From the NCBI GenBank assembly GCA_947176485.1, contig CAMWQS010000016.1:1-17198 (forward strand): DNA of 17,198 nucleotides. The letters are read 5' to 3'. The translations under genes and the position numbers were made by a program. Below are positions 1 to 6,371 of this stretch, one piece after another (within the stretch, counting starts at the first letter, position 1; each line of letters opens with the position of its first letter). Origin of the DNA: an uncultured Clostridia bacterium. Its GTDB lineage: Bacteria > Bacillota > Clostridia > Christensenellales > Borkfalkiaceae. The notes under the pieces are model-generated. The model was not told the DNA's origin. It searched no databases and saw only the letters and a list, made by a program, of their open reading frames with translations.

Positions 1-605
1 TACTGCTTGCCGTCGTCGGAATCGTAGATTTCCGCGTTCATTTCGATAAGGTCTACGATGCCGCGGAAGGTATCTTCCTTACCGATGGGAAGCTCGATGG
101 GAACGGGATTGGCTTGAAGCCTTTCCTTCATCATATTTACTGCACGCTGGAAGTTTGCGCCGTTAATGTCCATTTTGTTGACGTATGCGATACGGGGTAC
201 CTTGTACTTGTCAGCCTGACGCCAAACGGTTTCGGACTGAGGCTCAACGCCGCCCTTTGCGCAGAAGGTTGCAACCGCGCCGTCGAGAACGCGGAGGGAG
301 CGTTCAACTTCAACTGTGAAGTCAACGTGTCCCGGGGTGTCGATGATGTTGATACGGCACTCGTCCTTCTTGGTTGCGCCCGTTCTGGTCCAGTGGCAGG
401 TGGTTGCAGCGGAGGTAATGGTGATACCTCTTTCCTGTTCCTGAACCATCCAGTCCATCGTTGCAGTACCGTCGTGCGTTTCACCTATTTTGTGGTTGAT
501 ACCCGTATAATACAAAATACGTTCGGTAGTAGTGGTTTTACCTGCGTCGATGTGCGCCATTATACCGATGTTTCTGGTATGCAATAAGTCGTATTCTCTT
601 GCCAT
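1..605 (-). CDS. fusA: Elongation factor G, N-terminal part (cut by window edge)
   Basis: EF-G is the cytoplasmic GTPase that drives ribosomal translocation and, with RRF, ribosome recycling. Only about 201 codons, most of the G domain, lie in the window; the 3' end is beyond position 1. All GTPase signatures are readable: G1 AHIDAGKT (residues 17-24), switch I RGITI (59-63), G3 DTPGH (89-93) and G4 NKMD (143-146). The run GGVEPQSETVWRQADKY is typical of EF-G rather than EF-Tu, LepA or TypA. The ATG at 605-603 is preceded by AGAGGT, and the start lies 13 nt after the rpsG stop, so it is the third gene of a str operon. Nothing in the visible part suggests a diverged paralogue. One small oddity is FCAKGGV, where many EF-Gs have an Asp-Ala or Asp-Gly pair before GGV. 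Confidence 0.97.
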   Translation of the reverse strand, partial: MAREYDLLHTRNIGIMAHIDAGKTTTTERILYYTGINHKIGETHDGTATMDWMVQEQERGITITSAATTCHWTRTGATKKDECRINIIDTPGHVDFTVEVERSLRVLDGAVATFCAKGGVEPQSETVWRQADKYKVPRIAYVNKMDINGANFQRAVNMMKERLQANPVPIELPIGKEDTFRGIVDLIEMNAEIYDSDDGKQ

Positions 606-618
606 AATTTACCTCTGA

Positions 619-1089
619 TTAGAAACGGAAGTGAGCAAACGCCTTGTTTGCTTCTGCCATTCTGTGCGTGTCTTCCTTCTTCTTGACCGCGCCGCCGGCG
701 TTGTTGTAAGCGTCGATAAGCTCTGCTGCGAGCTTTGCGCTCATTTCGCGCTCGCTACGCTTTCTGGTTGCGATAACCAGCCAGCGGATTGCAAGGGTCT
801 GCCTTCTTTCGGGTCTGATTTCGATGGGAACTTGGTAGTTTGCACCACCCACACGCCTTGCCTTAACTTCGAGTACGGGCATGATGTTGTTCATAGCCTG
901 CTCGAAAATTTCCATTGCGTCTTTGCCGAGTTTTTCACTCATGATATTGAAAGCGTCGTAAACGATGTTTTGTGCCGTTCCGCGCTTGCCGTCGTACATA
1001 ATCTGGTTAACGAGCTTCGTTACAACCTTGGAATTGTACACGGGATCGGGTAATACGTCCCTCTTGGGAACGCCGCCTCTTCTGGGCAT
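619..1089 (-). CDS. rpsG: 30S ribosomal protein S7
   Basis: S7 is a primary assembly protein of the 30S head; it binds the 3' domain of 16S rRNA and lines the E site. The 156-residue product has the family length. It starts MPRRGGVPKRDVLPDPVY, continues with MYDGKRGTAQNIVYDAF, and ends in the HRMAEANKAFAHFRF-type tail. The ATG at 1089 follows a strong AAAGGAGG (plus coordinates 1098-1105). It is the second gene of rpsL-rpsG-fusA, with fusA starting 13 nt downstream. The distance back to rpsL is unusually large (312 nt) and full of inverted repeats. In E. coli S7 represses this operon by binding the rpsL-rpsG spacer; whether the same happens here is only a hypothesis. Confidence 0.98.
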   Translation of the reverse strand: MPRRGGVPKRDVLPDPVYNSKVVTKLVNQIMYDGKRGTAQNIVYDAFNIMSEKLGKDAMEIFEQAMNNIMPVLEVKARRVGGANYQVPIEIRPERRQTLAIRWLVIATRKRSEREMSAKLAAELIDAYNNAGGAVKKKEDTHRMAEANKAFAHFRF

Positions 1090-1401
1090 AATTTTATCCT
1101 CCTTTTTGATTTTTAAGGGTTTTTACCTTAAATAAGCTAATGCTTGCCGCTATGCGGTAGCAAACCTTCTCTGCGGGGTCGTCCCGCAAATACTGCCTAC
1201 TTTTATCGCGGTACTAAGGGTGGAATATTCCTGATAACAAGTAGGAAAATTTTTTAAATCTTTTTTGTATGTATAAACCACAGAGATGCGGTGCAATGCT
1301 AGGCGCGGTGATTTTTTACGACGGGGAGTTTACTTGAAGTAAATGACCCTAGAAAAAATTGCCGCAACGACGCAGTGTGCCGTAGATTTGGGGTTTAAAG
1401 A
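1090..1401 (-). other. Long structured rpsL-rpsG intercistronic spacer
   Basis: The 312 nt between rpsL and rpsG hold no convincing ORF. Instead there is a chain of inverted repeats. In mRNA order they are: a long stem-loop at about 1272-1399; a hairpin at 1196-1245 with a 12-bp stem (CCTACTT and TTATC against GATAA and AAGTAGG, one bulge); a 6-bp GC hairpin at 1172-1188 (TGCGGG/CCCGCA on plus); CCGC/GCGG at 1147-1157 flanked by TTG/CAA; and a perfect 7-bp stem TTTAAGG/CCTTAAA at 1112-1132, ending just upstream of the rpsG Shine-Dalgarno. None of them is followed by a T-run on the minus strand, so they do not look like terminators. A role in S7-type feedback or mRNA processing is inference. 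Confidence 0.6.
1272..1399 (+). repeat. Long imperfect inverted repeat (stem-loop element), candidate dispersed repeat or RNA
   Basis: Nested arms can be paired by eye: TAAACC/GGTTTA outermost, then GCGGTGCAATGC (1288-1299) with GCAGTGTGCCGT (1372-1383; 11 of 12 pair with G-U allowed), then GCGGTGATTTTTT (1305-1317) with AAAAAATTGCCGC (1353-1365; 13 of 13 with two G-U). Near the apex is TTTACTT-G-AAGTAAA (1329-1343). Several pairs are G-U when the plus strand is read as RNA and become A-C mismatches on the minus strand, so the fold favours plus-strand RNA, antisense to the str operon. No convincing plus promoter is visible. Only one copy is seen in this window, so calling it a dispersed or mobile element is inference from its self-contained hairpin architecture. 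Confidence 0.5.
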
Positions 1402-1776
1402 TTACTTCTTGGGTCTCTTCGCGCCGTAGCGTGAACGAGCTTGCATTCTCTTGGAAACGCCTGCCGTATCGAGCGCACCACGGATGATGTGATAACGAAC
1501 GCCGGGCAAGTCCTTAACACGGCCGCCACGAATGAGGACGGACGAGTGCTCTTGCAAGTTGTGGCCTTCACCGGGAATGTAAACGGTACCTTCCTGTTTG
1601 TTGGTAAGGCGAACCCTTGCAATCTTTCTTATAGCGGAGTTAGGCTTCTTAGGGGTCGTGGTGGTAACCGAAAGGCATACGCCGCGCTTTTGAGGACAGT
1701 TGTCCAAAATGGGCGACTTCGATTTGTAGACCTGCTTTTCTCTGCCGTTTCTTATAAGCTGGTTGATTGTAGGCAT
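1402..1776 (-). CDS. rpsL: 30S ribosomal protein S12
   Basis: S12 lies at the 30S decoding centre and contributes to translational accuracy. The product is 124 residues with the family-defining segments TTTTPKKPNSA, GHNLQEHSSVLIRGGRVKD and LPGVRYHIIRG, and it ends SRYGAKRPKK. Lys43 and Lys88, where substitutions commonly give streptomycin resistance, are both the wild-type Lys, and Asp89, the residue modified by RimO in other bacteria, is present. I chose the ATG at 1776 (MPTINQLIRNG) over an in-frame GTG at 1809, because AAGGAGG lies just before the ATG and MPTINQL is the universal S12 start. It heads the str operon, and its promoter is about 330 nt upstream next to recG rather than after rpoC. 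Confidence 0.98.
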   Translation of the reverse strand: MPTINQLIRNGREKQVYKSKSPILDNCPQKRGVCLSVTTTTPKKPNSAIRKIARVRLTNKQEGTVYIPGEGHNLQEHSSVLIRGGRVKDLPGVRYHIIRGALDTAGVSKRMQARSRYGAKRPKK

Positions 1777-1854
1777 CTTTTTACCTCCTTGTATTAATGA
1801 ATATTTCACCTTATCCGCGTACCCTTAAAAGCGGAGAAAGGAAAAAAACTAGTT

Positions 1855-1901
1855 CACAAAAACTTCATTCTATTCTGCGAATAAAGTTTTTCGTGATTTT
1901 T
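1855..1901 (-). repeat. 47-bp repeat, copy 1 (rpsL leader)
   Basis: This stretch is identical over 47 bp to 17130-17176. On the minus strand it starts AAAAATCACG and ends AAGTTTTTGTG. It folds with CAC-AAAAACTT pairing to AAGTTTTT-GTG (one bulge) around an inner TATTC-GCA-GAATA stem-loop. In both copies the repeat has the same orientation relative to the downstream gene and is bordered on its upstream side by a short perfect hairpin of different sequence. The copy lies in the transcribed leader of the str operon. Confidence 0.85.
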
Positions 1902-2067
1902 GGAAACTAAGTTTCCCTTGGCGCAACTTTCAGGGCACACAAACATATAGTTGCGCCAATTCCCTTCCAGTGAGCCGAAAGCCTTCGCAAATTGAGTGCG
2001 CTAAGTAAAAAATGTGATTTTTACTTGCGCCGTAAATTATATAAATATTTATATATAATAATGAAAA

Positions 2068-2114
2068 GCTTCCGCAACGCTCAGCAGAGTTGTCCATACT
2101 AAGCGTGCGAAAGC
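2068..2114 (-). terminator. Stem-loop after recG, possible terminator overlapping the str start site
   Basis: On the minus strand GCTTTCGCACGCTTAG pairs with CTGAGCGTTGCGGAAGC (about 16 bp with one bulge and two G-U) and is followed by TTTTCATTATTATAT, a moderate T-rich tail. It lies 60 nt after the recG stop and could end readthrough from recG. Its 5' arm begins two bases after the -10 box of the str promoter, so the str transcript would carry only part of the stem, depending on the exact start site. This makes a terminator that acts on recG readthrough but not on str transcripts plausible (inference). Confidence 0.5.
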
Positions 2115-2115
2115 A

Positions 2116-2144
2116 ATTTTAACAAATATTTACTTAATTGTCAA
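2116..2144 (-). promoter_or_regulatory. Sigma-A promoter for rpsL-rpsG-fusA
   Basis: On the minus strand a perfect -35 TTGACA (2144-2139) is separated by exactly 17 nt from a -10 TAAAAT (2121-2116, 5 of 6). This is the best promoter match in the window and is pointed at the str operon. A start near 2110 would give a leader of about 330 nt. Confidence 0.8.
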
Positions 2145-2173
2145 ATAATTTTCAGAAGATTTTTTAAGCGGCG

Positions 2174-4180
2174 TCAGTTAAGCGTTACACCGGCAAGGAC
2201 TTTGTACTTTTCGGCGGCTATGCGGGTGAGGTCGCGGGTGTCGAGTATGCCCGAGAAGGCTTCGTCCGAAAGCTTTTTTGCCGTGAATATCGTTTCGACG
2301 GGGAAACGGAGATTTTTAATTTCGGATAACATTCTGCCGCTTTGGCGCGTGCCCATAAAGTCGCCGCCGCCGCGCATCTTCAAGTCGGCTTCGGCAATCT
2401 CGAAACCGTCCGCGCAGTTCTTTATGACGGAAAGCCGCTCACGTGCCTCCTCGGTATCGGTGCCCATTAAAAGGAAGCAATAGCTTTTTTTGTCGCCTCT
2501 GCCCACGCGCCCGCGGAGCTGGTGAAGCTGTGAAAGTCCAAAGCGTTCGGCGTTATATATAATCATCGTGGTCGCGTCGGGAACGTCCACACCCACCTCT
2601 ATGACGGTGGTTGAAACGAGGCAGTCGTACTCCTTAGCCTTGAACGCGGACATTATCGCGTTCTTTTCCTTATCCTTCATTTTGCCGTGTAAAAGGGCAA
2701 AACGAACCGACGGCATTTTTGCGCGCAGGTCGTCGTAAAGCTCGGTTACAGACATAACCGTGCCCTCGTCGTCGCCCTCGATTTTGGGGCAGACGAAATA
2801 GGTTTGGTTACCGAGTGCCGCTTGCTCGGCAACGTAGCGGAGCATATCGTTGTATTTGCGCTCGGGGATAATTGAAGTGGAAATTTCTTGGCGGGAACGG
2901 GGCTTGTCCTTAATGGTGGTTACGTCGAGGTCGCCGTAAAAAATCAGCGAAAGCGTGCGTGGAATAGGCGTTGCGGACATAACGAGCACGTCGCACCCCT
3001 CGCCCTTTTCGACGAGCGAAGAACGCTGTGCAACGCCGAAGCGGTGCTGTTCGTCGCAGACAGCAAAGGCAAGGTTTTTGAAAACGACGTCGTCTTGAAT
3101 GACGGCGTGAGTGCCGCAGACGATATTTATTTCACCGCTTGCAAGTCCCTTTTTAATTGCCTTTTTCTCGGCGGCGGGAGTTGAGCCGGTTAAGGTTTCG
3201 ACATTATAGTCGGGAAAATACCTTTTTAAAAGCTCGGCGTTTTGGCGGGCTAACACCTCGGTAGGGGCAAGCATTGCAGCTTGAAAACCCGATTTGACCC
3301 CCATATATATGCCGGATAACGCAACCGCGGTCTTTCCGCTGCCGACGTCGCCTTGCAAAAGCATATTCATATTATGGGGAGAGTGAACGGCTTCGAAAAC
3401 CTTTTCTACCGCCTCTTTCTGACCTGCTGTAAATTCGAAGGGGAAACGGGAAACGAAGTCTTGCAAATCGCTTTCGGTTACCGTATATCGGCGTATTCTT
3501 GCCTCCTCTCGCCCGCCTTTTATGACCTTGAACGCAGAAATTAAAAGAAAGTATTCTTCTAAGGCGATACGCGCCGAGCCCGCTTTTATATCATCTAATG
3601 TTTCGGGGCAGTGCACTTTGAAGTACGCCTCGGATAGGGGCATTAGATTGTACTTTTTTAGCAAAGGTGTCGGGATATGGCTTAAATACGGCACTTTTTT
3701 AAGGGCTTGACGGATAGCCGTTCTCACCACGCCTTGCGTTAACCCGCCCGATAAAGAATAGACGGGAACGAGCCCTTGAAGGTTGGAAATTTTGTCCGTG
3801 CGCTCAAACGACGGATTGGTCATCTGGCAGCCCATACCGTACCTGTTTTGAACTCTGCCGTAAAAGAGGTACTCCCCCACTTTAAGCTTTTGCGCGACGT
3901 AGGGCTGATTAAACCATATCGCGGTAAACATATGACCGCACTGCTGGCAGAGGGCTTTGACGAAGGGACGCTTAGCGTAAGGGTTGACTTCTACGTTTAA
4001 AACTTCGCACACGGTTAAAATAACGTCGTTGTGGTAGGCGTTTTTTAAAAGCGTGGCGTGGCGCAAGTCAAGATAGTCCCGCGGGAAATGACGGACTAAT
4101 TCTTCAAGCGTGTACACGCCCATTTTATTGAAGTCTTTTTCACGTTTCTCGGAAACGTATTTTATAGAAGTGAGTTGCAT
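2174..4180 (-). CDS. recG: ATP-dependent DNA helicase RecG
   Basis: RecG is a monomeric superfamily 2 helicase that regresses stalled replication forks and processes Holliday junctions and R-loops. The 668-residue length is close to the family norm. The N-terminal half carries the OB-fold wedge region. The helicase motifs follow in order: GDVGSGKT (277-284), DEQH (376-379), SATPIPRTL (402-410), and motif VI QLRGRVGRG (554-562). The C-terminal ADLKMRGGGDFMGTRQSG segment is the RecG translocation motif. The ATG at 4180 is preceded only by a weak GGAA. There is no clear promoter in the short gap after fakA, so expression probably depends on readthrough past the hairpin at 4202-4227. recG after yloV is the Bacillus-type order, here without the serine dehydratase genes in between. 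Confidence 0.97.
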   Translation of the reverse strand: MQLTSIKYVSEKREKDFNKMGVYTLEELVRHFPRDYLDLRHATLLKNAYHNDVILTVCEVLNVEVNPYAKRPFVKALCQQCGHMFTAIWFNQPYVAQKLKVGEYLFYGRVQNRYGMGCQMTNPSFERTDKISNLQGLVPVYSLSGGLTQGVVRTAIRQALKKVPYLSHIPTPLLKKYNLMPLSEAYFKVHCPETLDDIKAGSARIALEEYFLLISAFKVIKGGREEARIRRYTVTESDLQDFVSRFPFEFTAGQKEAVEKVFEAVHSPHNMNMLLQGDVGSGKTAVALSGIYMGVKSGFQAAMLAPTEVLARQNAELLKRYFPDYNVETLTGSTPAAEKKAIKKGLASGEINIVCGTHAVIQDDVVFKNLAFAVCDEQHRFGVAQRSSLVEKGEGCDVLVMSATPIPRTLSLIFYGDLDVTTIKDKPRSRQEISTSIIPERKYNDMLRYVAEQAALGNQTYFVCPKIEGDDEGTVMSVTELYDDLRAKMPSVRFALLHGKMKDKEKNAIMSAFKAKEYDCLVSTTVIEVGVDVPDATTMIIYNAERFGLSQLHQLRGRVGRGDKKSYCFLLMGTDTEEARERLSVIKNCADGFEIAEADLKMRGGGDFMGTRQSGRMLSEIKNLRFPVETIFTAKKLSDEAFSGILDTRDLTRIAAEKYKVLAGVTLN

Positions 4181-4201
4181 AAGCGTTCCGCAAATTTTAT
4201 T

Positions 4202-4227
4202 AAAGGGAAGACAGCCGTCTTCCCTTT
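4202..4227 (-). terminator. Perfect 11-bp hairpin between fakA and recG
   Basis: AAAGGGAAGAC and GTCTTCCCTTT form a perfect stem around a 4-nt loop, 37 nt after the fakA stop and 21 nt before the recG ATG. On the minus strand it is followed by AATAAAATTT rather than a continuous T-run, so it may be a leaky terminator or a 3'-end/processing hairpin rather than a strong stop. Confidence 0.55.
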
Positions 4228-4263
4228 GAAATTATCGTTAATTGCAATATATGTGGGGGTGTA

Positions 4264-5919
4264 TTACTCTAATGACACCATATAATAGTATACCGGTTGA
4301 CCGCCGAAATGGAAATCCACGTCGCAGTCAGGGTACTGCTCGGCAAGCTTTGCCGCAAGCTCTTGCGCGTCCTCTTCCTTTACGCCTTCGCCGTAGTACA
4401 AGGTTATCATACCGTGCTCGTCGTTCTTTAAAGATTTAACGAGCTTCAAGGTGGCGTCAACTACGTTGTCGCTTTTGGCAAGAATGCGCTTGTTGTCAAG
4501 ACCGATAATGTCGCCCTCTTTGAGCTTGAAGCCGTTCATCGTGGTTTCGCGCACGGCGTAGGTTACTTGCCCCGACGCAACGTTGTCGATGGCGTGGGTC
4601 ATATTGGTCTTGTTTTCGGGCACGGACGCTTCGGGGTTAAACGCAAGCGCAGCCGCAAAGCCTTGAGGGACGTTCTTCGTAGGGATAACGTGAATGGTGC
4701 GGTTGGTTACGAGCCCCTTTGCCTGCTCCGCCGCAAGAATGACGTTGGAGTTGTTGGGGAACACGAAGACGTTTGCCGCGTTGATTTTCTGGACCGCGTC
4801 CGCGATATCTTGTGCGGAAGGGTTCATAGTCTGTCCGCCCTCGATAACTCTGTCGCACATCAAGTCCTTGAAAATTTCTTCAAGACCTTTGCCGGCGCAG
4901 ATAGAAAGCATACCCATTTCCTTCTTCTCGGATTCAAGCTTTGCTTTAAGTGCGCGGTTTTCTTCGAGCATATTTTCGATTTTTATTCTGTCAAGCTCGC
5001 CAAGCTCGAGCGCGTAAGTGAGCGCGACGCCCGGCGTATTGGTGTGTACGTGGACTTTGATAAGCTCTAAATCGCCGATACAGATGACGCTGTCGCCGAT
5101 ATTCATTAACTTTTCTTTAAGTCTGTCAATGTCGGCAAGGGTGGTCATCTGGTTTAAGTTGATTACGAAAAACTCGGTACAATAGGCAAATTCAATGTCG
5201 CCTAAATCGAGATTTATTATATCGGAATTGTCGCCGAAGACGTCGTCGTCGGACTTGCCGCCGTCAACGAAGTCACTGGGGATATCGTTGAGCTCGGCAT
5301 CCTCGCCCGTAAGTGCGGACAAGAAGCCGCGCATTATGGTCATAAGCCCCATACCGCCCGAATCGACTACGCCGGCTTTCTTTAAGACGGGCATAAGCTC
5401 GGGAGTTTTTGCCAAAGCCTCGTCGCCGACTTCTATTAACGCGGTTAAAAAGGGAATAAAGTCCTTGTGCTTGCTTGCAAGCTTGGGGGCACTTTCCGCC
5501 ATTAAACGGATAACCGTTAAAATCGTGCCTTCCTTTGGAATGGATACCGCGCCGTAAGCCACTTTTGAGCCCGCTTCCATTGCTTTTGCAAAGGTTTTGG
5601 TATCGAAAGCGTCCTTGGTTTCACGCACTACGGAGCAAATGCCACGGAAAATCTGTGAAGAAATAACGCCCGAATTTCCGCGTGCGCCGCGAAGTGCGCC
5701 CTTGGAAACCGTATCGCAAATTTCCTGAAAACGGTTGGAAGTACAAGCGTTCATTTCCTTAACCGCGGACTGCAGCGTAAGCGACATATTCGTGCCCGTG
5801 TCGCCGTCGGGAACGGGGAAGACGTTTCTTGCGTCTATTTCCGCCCTGTTTATTTCTAGATTTCTGGCACCGAAAGCCACCATTTTACGGAATTCGGTGC
5901 TGTTTACCGTTTTTGCCAT
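4264..5919 (-). CDS. fakA: DAK-domain fatty acid kinase ATP-binding subunit (YloV/FakA)
   Basis: FakA-type proteins phosphorylate fatty acids held by a separate FakB (DegV-family) carrier and feed them into phospholipid synthesis as acyl-phosphates. The 551-residue protein has the family length. The N-terminal DhaL-like kinase domain shows NVFPVPDGDTGTNM (32-45), which holds the metal-binding Asp residues, RGARGNSGVISSQIFRG (77-93) and KAGVVDSGGMGL (181-192). The C-terminal half is the YloV-type domain, with no second kinase motif. The gene follows yloU by 76 nt, as in Bacillus. The Shine-Dalgarno before the ATG at 5919 is weak. No fakB is present in the window. Assignment to the family is firm; fatty acid kinase activity is inferred from characterised homologues. 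Confidence 0.93.
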   Translation of the reverse strand: MAKTVNSTEFRKMVAFGARNLEINRAEIDARNVFPVPDGDTGTNMSLTLQSAVKEMNACTSNRFQEICDTVSKGALRGARGNSGVISSQIFRGICSVVRETKDAFDTKTFAKAMEAGSKVAYGAVSIPKEGTILTVIRLMAESAPKLASKHKDFIPFLTALIEVGDEALAKTPELMPVLKKAGVVDSGGMGLMTIMRGFLSALTGEDAELNDIPSDFVDGGKSDDDVFGDNSDIINLDLGDIEFAYCTEFFVINLNQMTTLADIDRLKEKLMNIGDSVICIGDLELIKVHVHTNTPGVALTYALELGELDRIKIENMLEENRALKAKLESEKKEMGMLSICAGKGLEEIFKDLMCDRVIEGGQTMNPSAQDIADAVQKINAANVFVFPNNSNVILAAEQAKGLVTNRTIHVIPTKNVPQGFAAALAFNPEASVPENKTNMTHAIDNVASGQVTYAVRETTMNGFKLKEGDIIGLDNKRILAKSDNVVDATLKLVKSLKNDEHGMITLYYGEGVKEEDAQELAAKLAEQYPDCDVDFHFGGQPVYYYMVSLE

Positions 5920-5964
5920 AAATTAATACACCATTAGAATTTTTTCGTATATTTAGAGTAACAG

Positions 5965-5995
5965 AAATCCACACAAACAGGGTTTGCGCGGATTT
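5965..5995 (-). terminator. 14-bp stem-loop directly after yloU stop
   Basis: On the minus strand the 14-nt arms beginning AAATCCGCGC and ending GTGTGGATTT pair at every position (two G-U) around a 3-nt loop, starting at the first base after the yloU stop codon. The G-U pairs exist only in minus-strand RNA, which fits a function in the transcript. There is no T-run after it, so partial termination or mRNA protection between yloU and fakA is more likely than a full stop. Confidence 0.55.
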
Positions 5996-6346
5996 TTATA
6001 ATTTGACACCTATGACGTTGACGTTCACGGTGTCGACAATCATGCCCGTGAACTTTTCAACTTTGTATTTTACGCTCTCTTTTAATGACTCTGCAACGGC
6101 GTTTATAGATACGCCGTACTTGATAATTACGTTAACGTCGATAAAAATTCTGTCGCCCGAGGTTACGACCTTGATACCTCTGCCGTCGGGTTGCTTCTTC
6201 AAAAGCTCGGAAAGCGAGTCGGTAAGCTTGCGGGAGCTGGTATCGACGATGCCGTAGCATTCAAGCGCAGCGTTTTTAGCCACCTTTGCGATGGCTGAAT
6301 CGGATATTGAAATTTTACCGAATACGTTGCTTGTGTTTACAGACAT
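5996..6346 (-). CDS. yloU: Asp23/Gls24 family envelope-stress protein (YloU-like)
   Basis: This is a 116-residue soluble protein of the Asp23/YloU family. Staphylococcal Asp23 sits near the membrane and is linked to cell-envelope homeostasis; the role of YloU itself is poorly defined. Family features seen are GKISISDSAIAKVAKNAALE near the N-terminus, a central GIKVVTSGDRIFIDVNVIIKYG strand segment, and the C-terminal VKYKVEKFTGMIVDTVNVNVIGV. There is no signal peptide or transmembrane helix. The ATG at 6346 is preceded by GGGAGA. It is followed by fakA, the usual neighbour in Firmicutes, and preceded by its own promoter divergent from rpmB. Confidence 0.92.
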   Translation of the reverse strand: MSVNTSNVFGKISISDSAIAKVAKNAALECYGIVDTSSRKLTDSLSELLKKQPDGRGIKVVTSGDRIFIDVNVIIKYGVSINAVAESLKESVKYKVEKFTGMIVDTVNVNVIGVKL

Positions 6347-6371
6347 TTCTATCTCCCGAAAGCGGCGTTTT

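Larger units (their letters stand above)
1777..2115 (-). promoter_or_regulatory. Long, hairpin-rich 5' leader of the str operon
   Basis: If transcription starts near 2110, rpsL has a leader of about 330 nt. In mRNA order it contains: the stem at 2068-2114; a 13-bp stem at 1998-2030 (GCGC plus AAGTAAAAA against TTTTTACTT plus GCGC, one bulged T); a perfect 11-bp stem TTGGCGCAACT/AGTTGCGCCAA (1918-1928 with 1949-1959); a palindrome GGAAACT-A-AGTTTCC (1902-1916); the 47-bp repeat at 1855-1901; and a weaker stem built on CCGC/GCGG near 1813-1840. The Shine-Dalgarno AAGGAGG follows. I recognise no known riboswitch or T-box. The only sizeable ORF, 55 residues from an ATG near 2096, has no Shine-Dalgarno and no recognised family. 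Confidence 0.55.

Noticed and set aside
1196..1245. GGGTGG and CGCGGTAC near each other, resembling a T-box antiterminator
   Set aside because: The two motifs are in the wrong order and the CGCGGTAC part reads as the complement; there is no specifier stem and no aminoacyl-tRNA related gene downstream.
1249..1277. Possible plus-strand promoter (TATAAA at 1272-1277) for the long stem-loop
   Set aside because: No recognisable -35 at 16-18 nt and no TGn extension; too weak to list as a feature.
1402..1776. Possible streptomycin-resistance allele of S12
   Set aside because: Lys43 and Lys88 are both wild type, so no resistance substitution is seen at these common sites.
1777..1809. Upstream GTG start for rpsL adding 11 residues
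   Set aside because: The extension contains the Shine-Dalgarno of the ATG at 1776, and MPTINQL is the universal S12 start.
1924..2096. Open frame on the minus strand in the str leader (ATG near 2096, about 55 codons)
   Set aside because: It has no Shine-Dalgarno, runs straight through several hairpin arms, and resembles no family I know; better explained by the non-coding leader.
4567..5070. 167-codon plus-strand ORF inside fakA
   Set aside because: It is antisense to a clearly conserved coding region, has no ribosome-binding site, and its Val/Arg/Asp-rich composition is a by-product of the opposite strand's codon use. The same applies to the long plus-strand frames at 114-587 (fusA), 631-1053 (rpsG), 7033-7626 (dipeptidase) and 9940-10398 (hydrolase).
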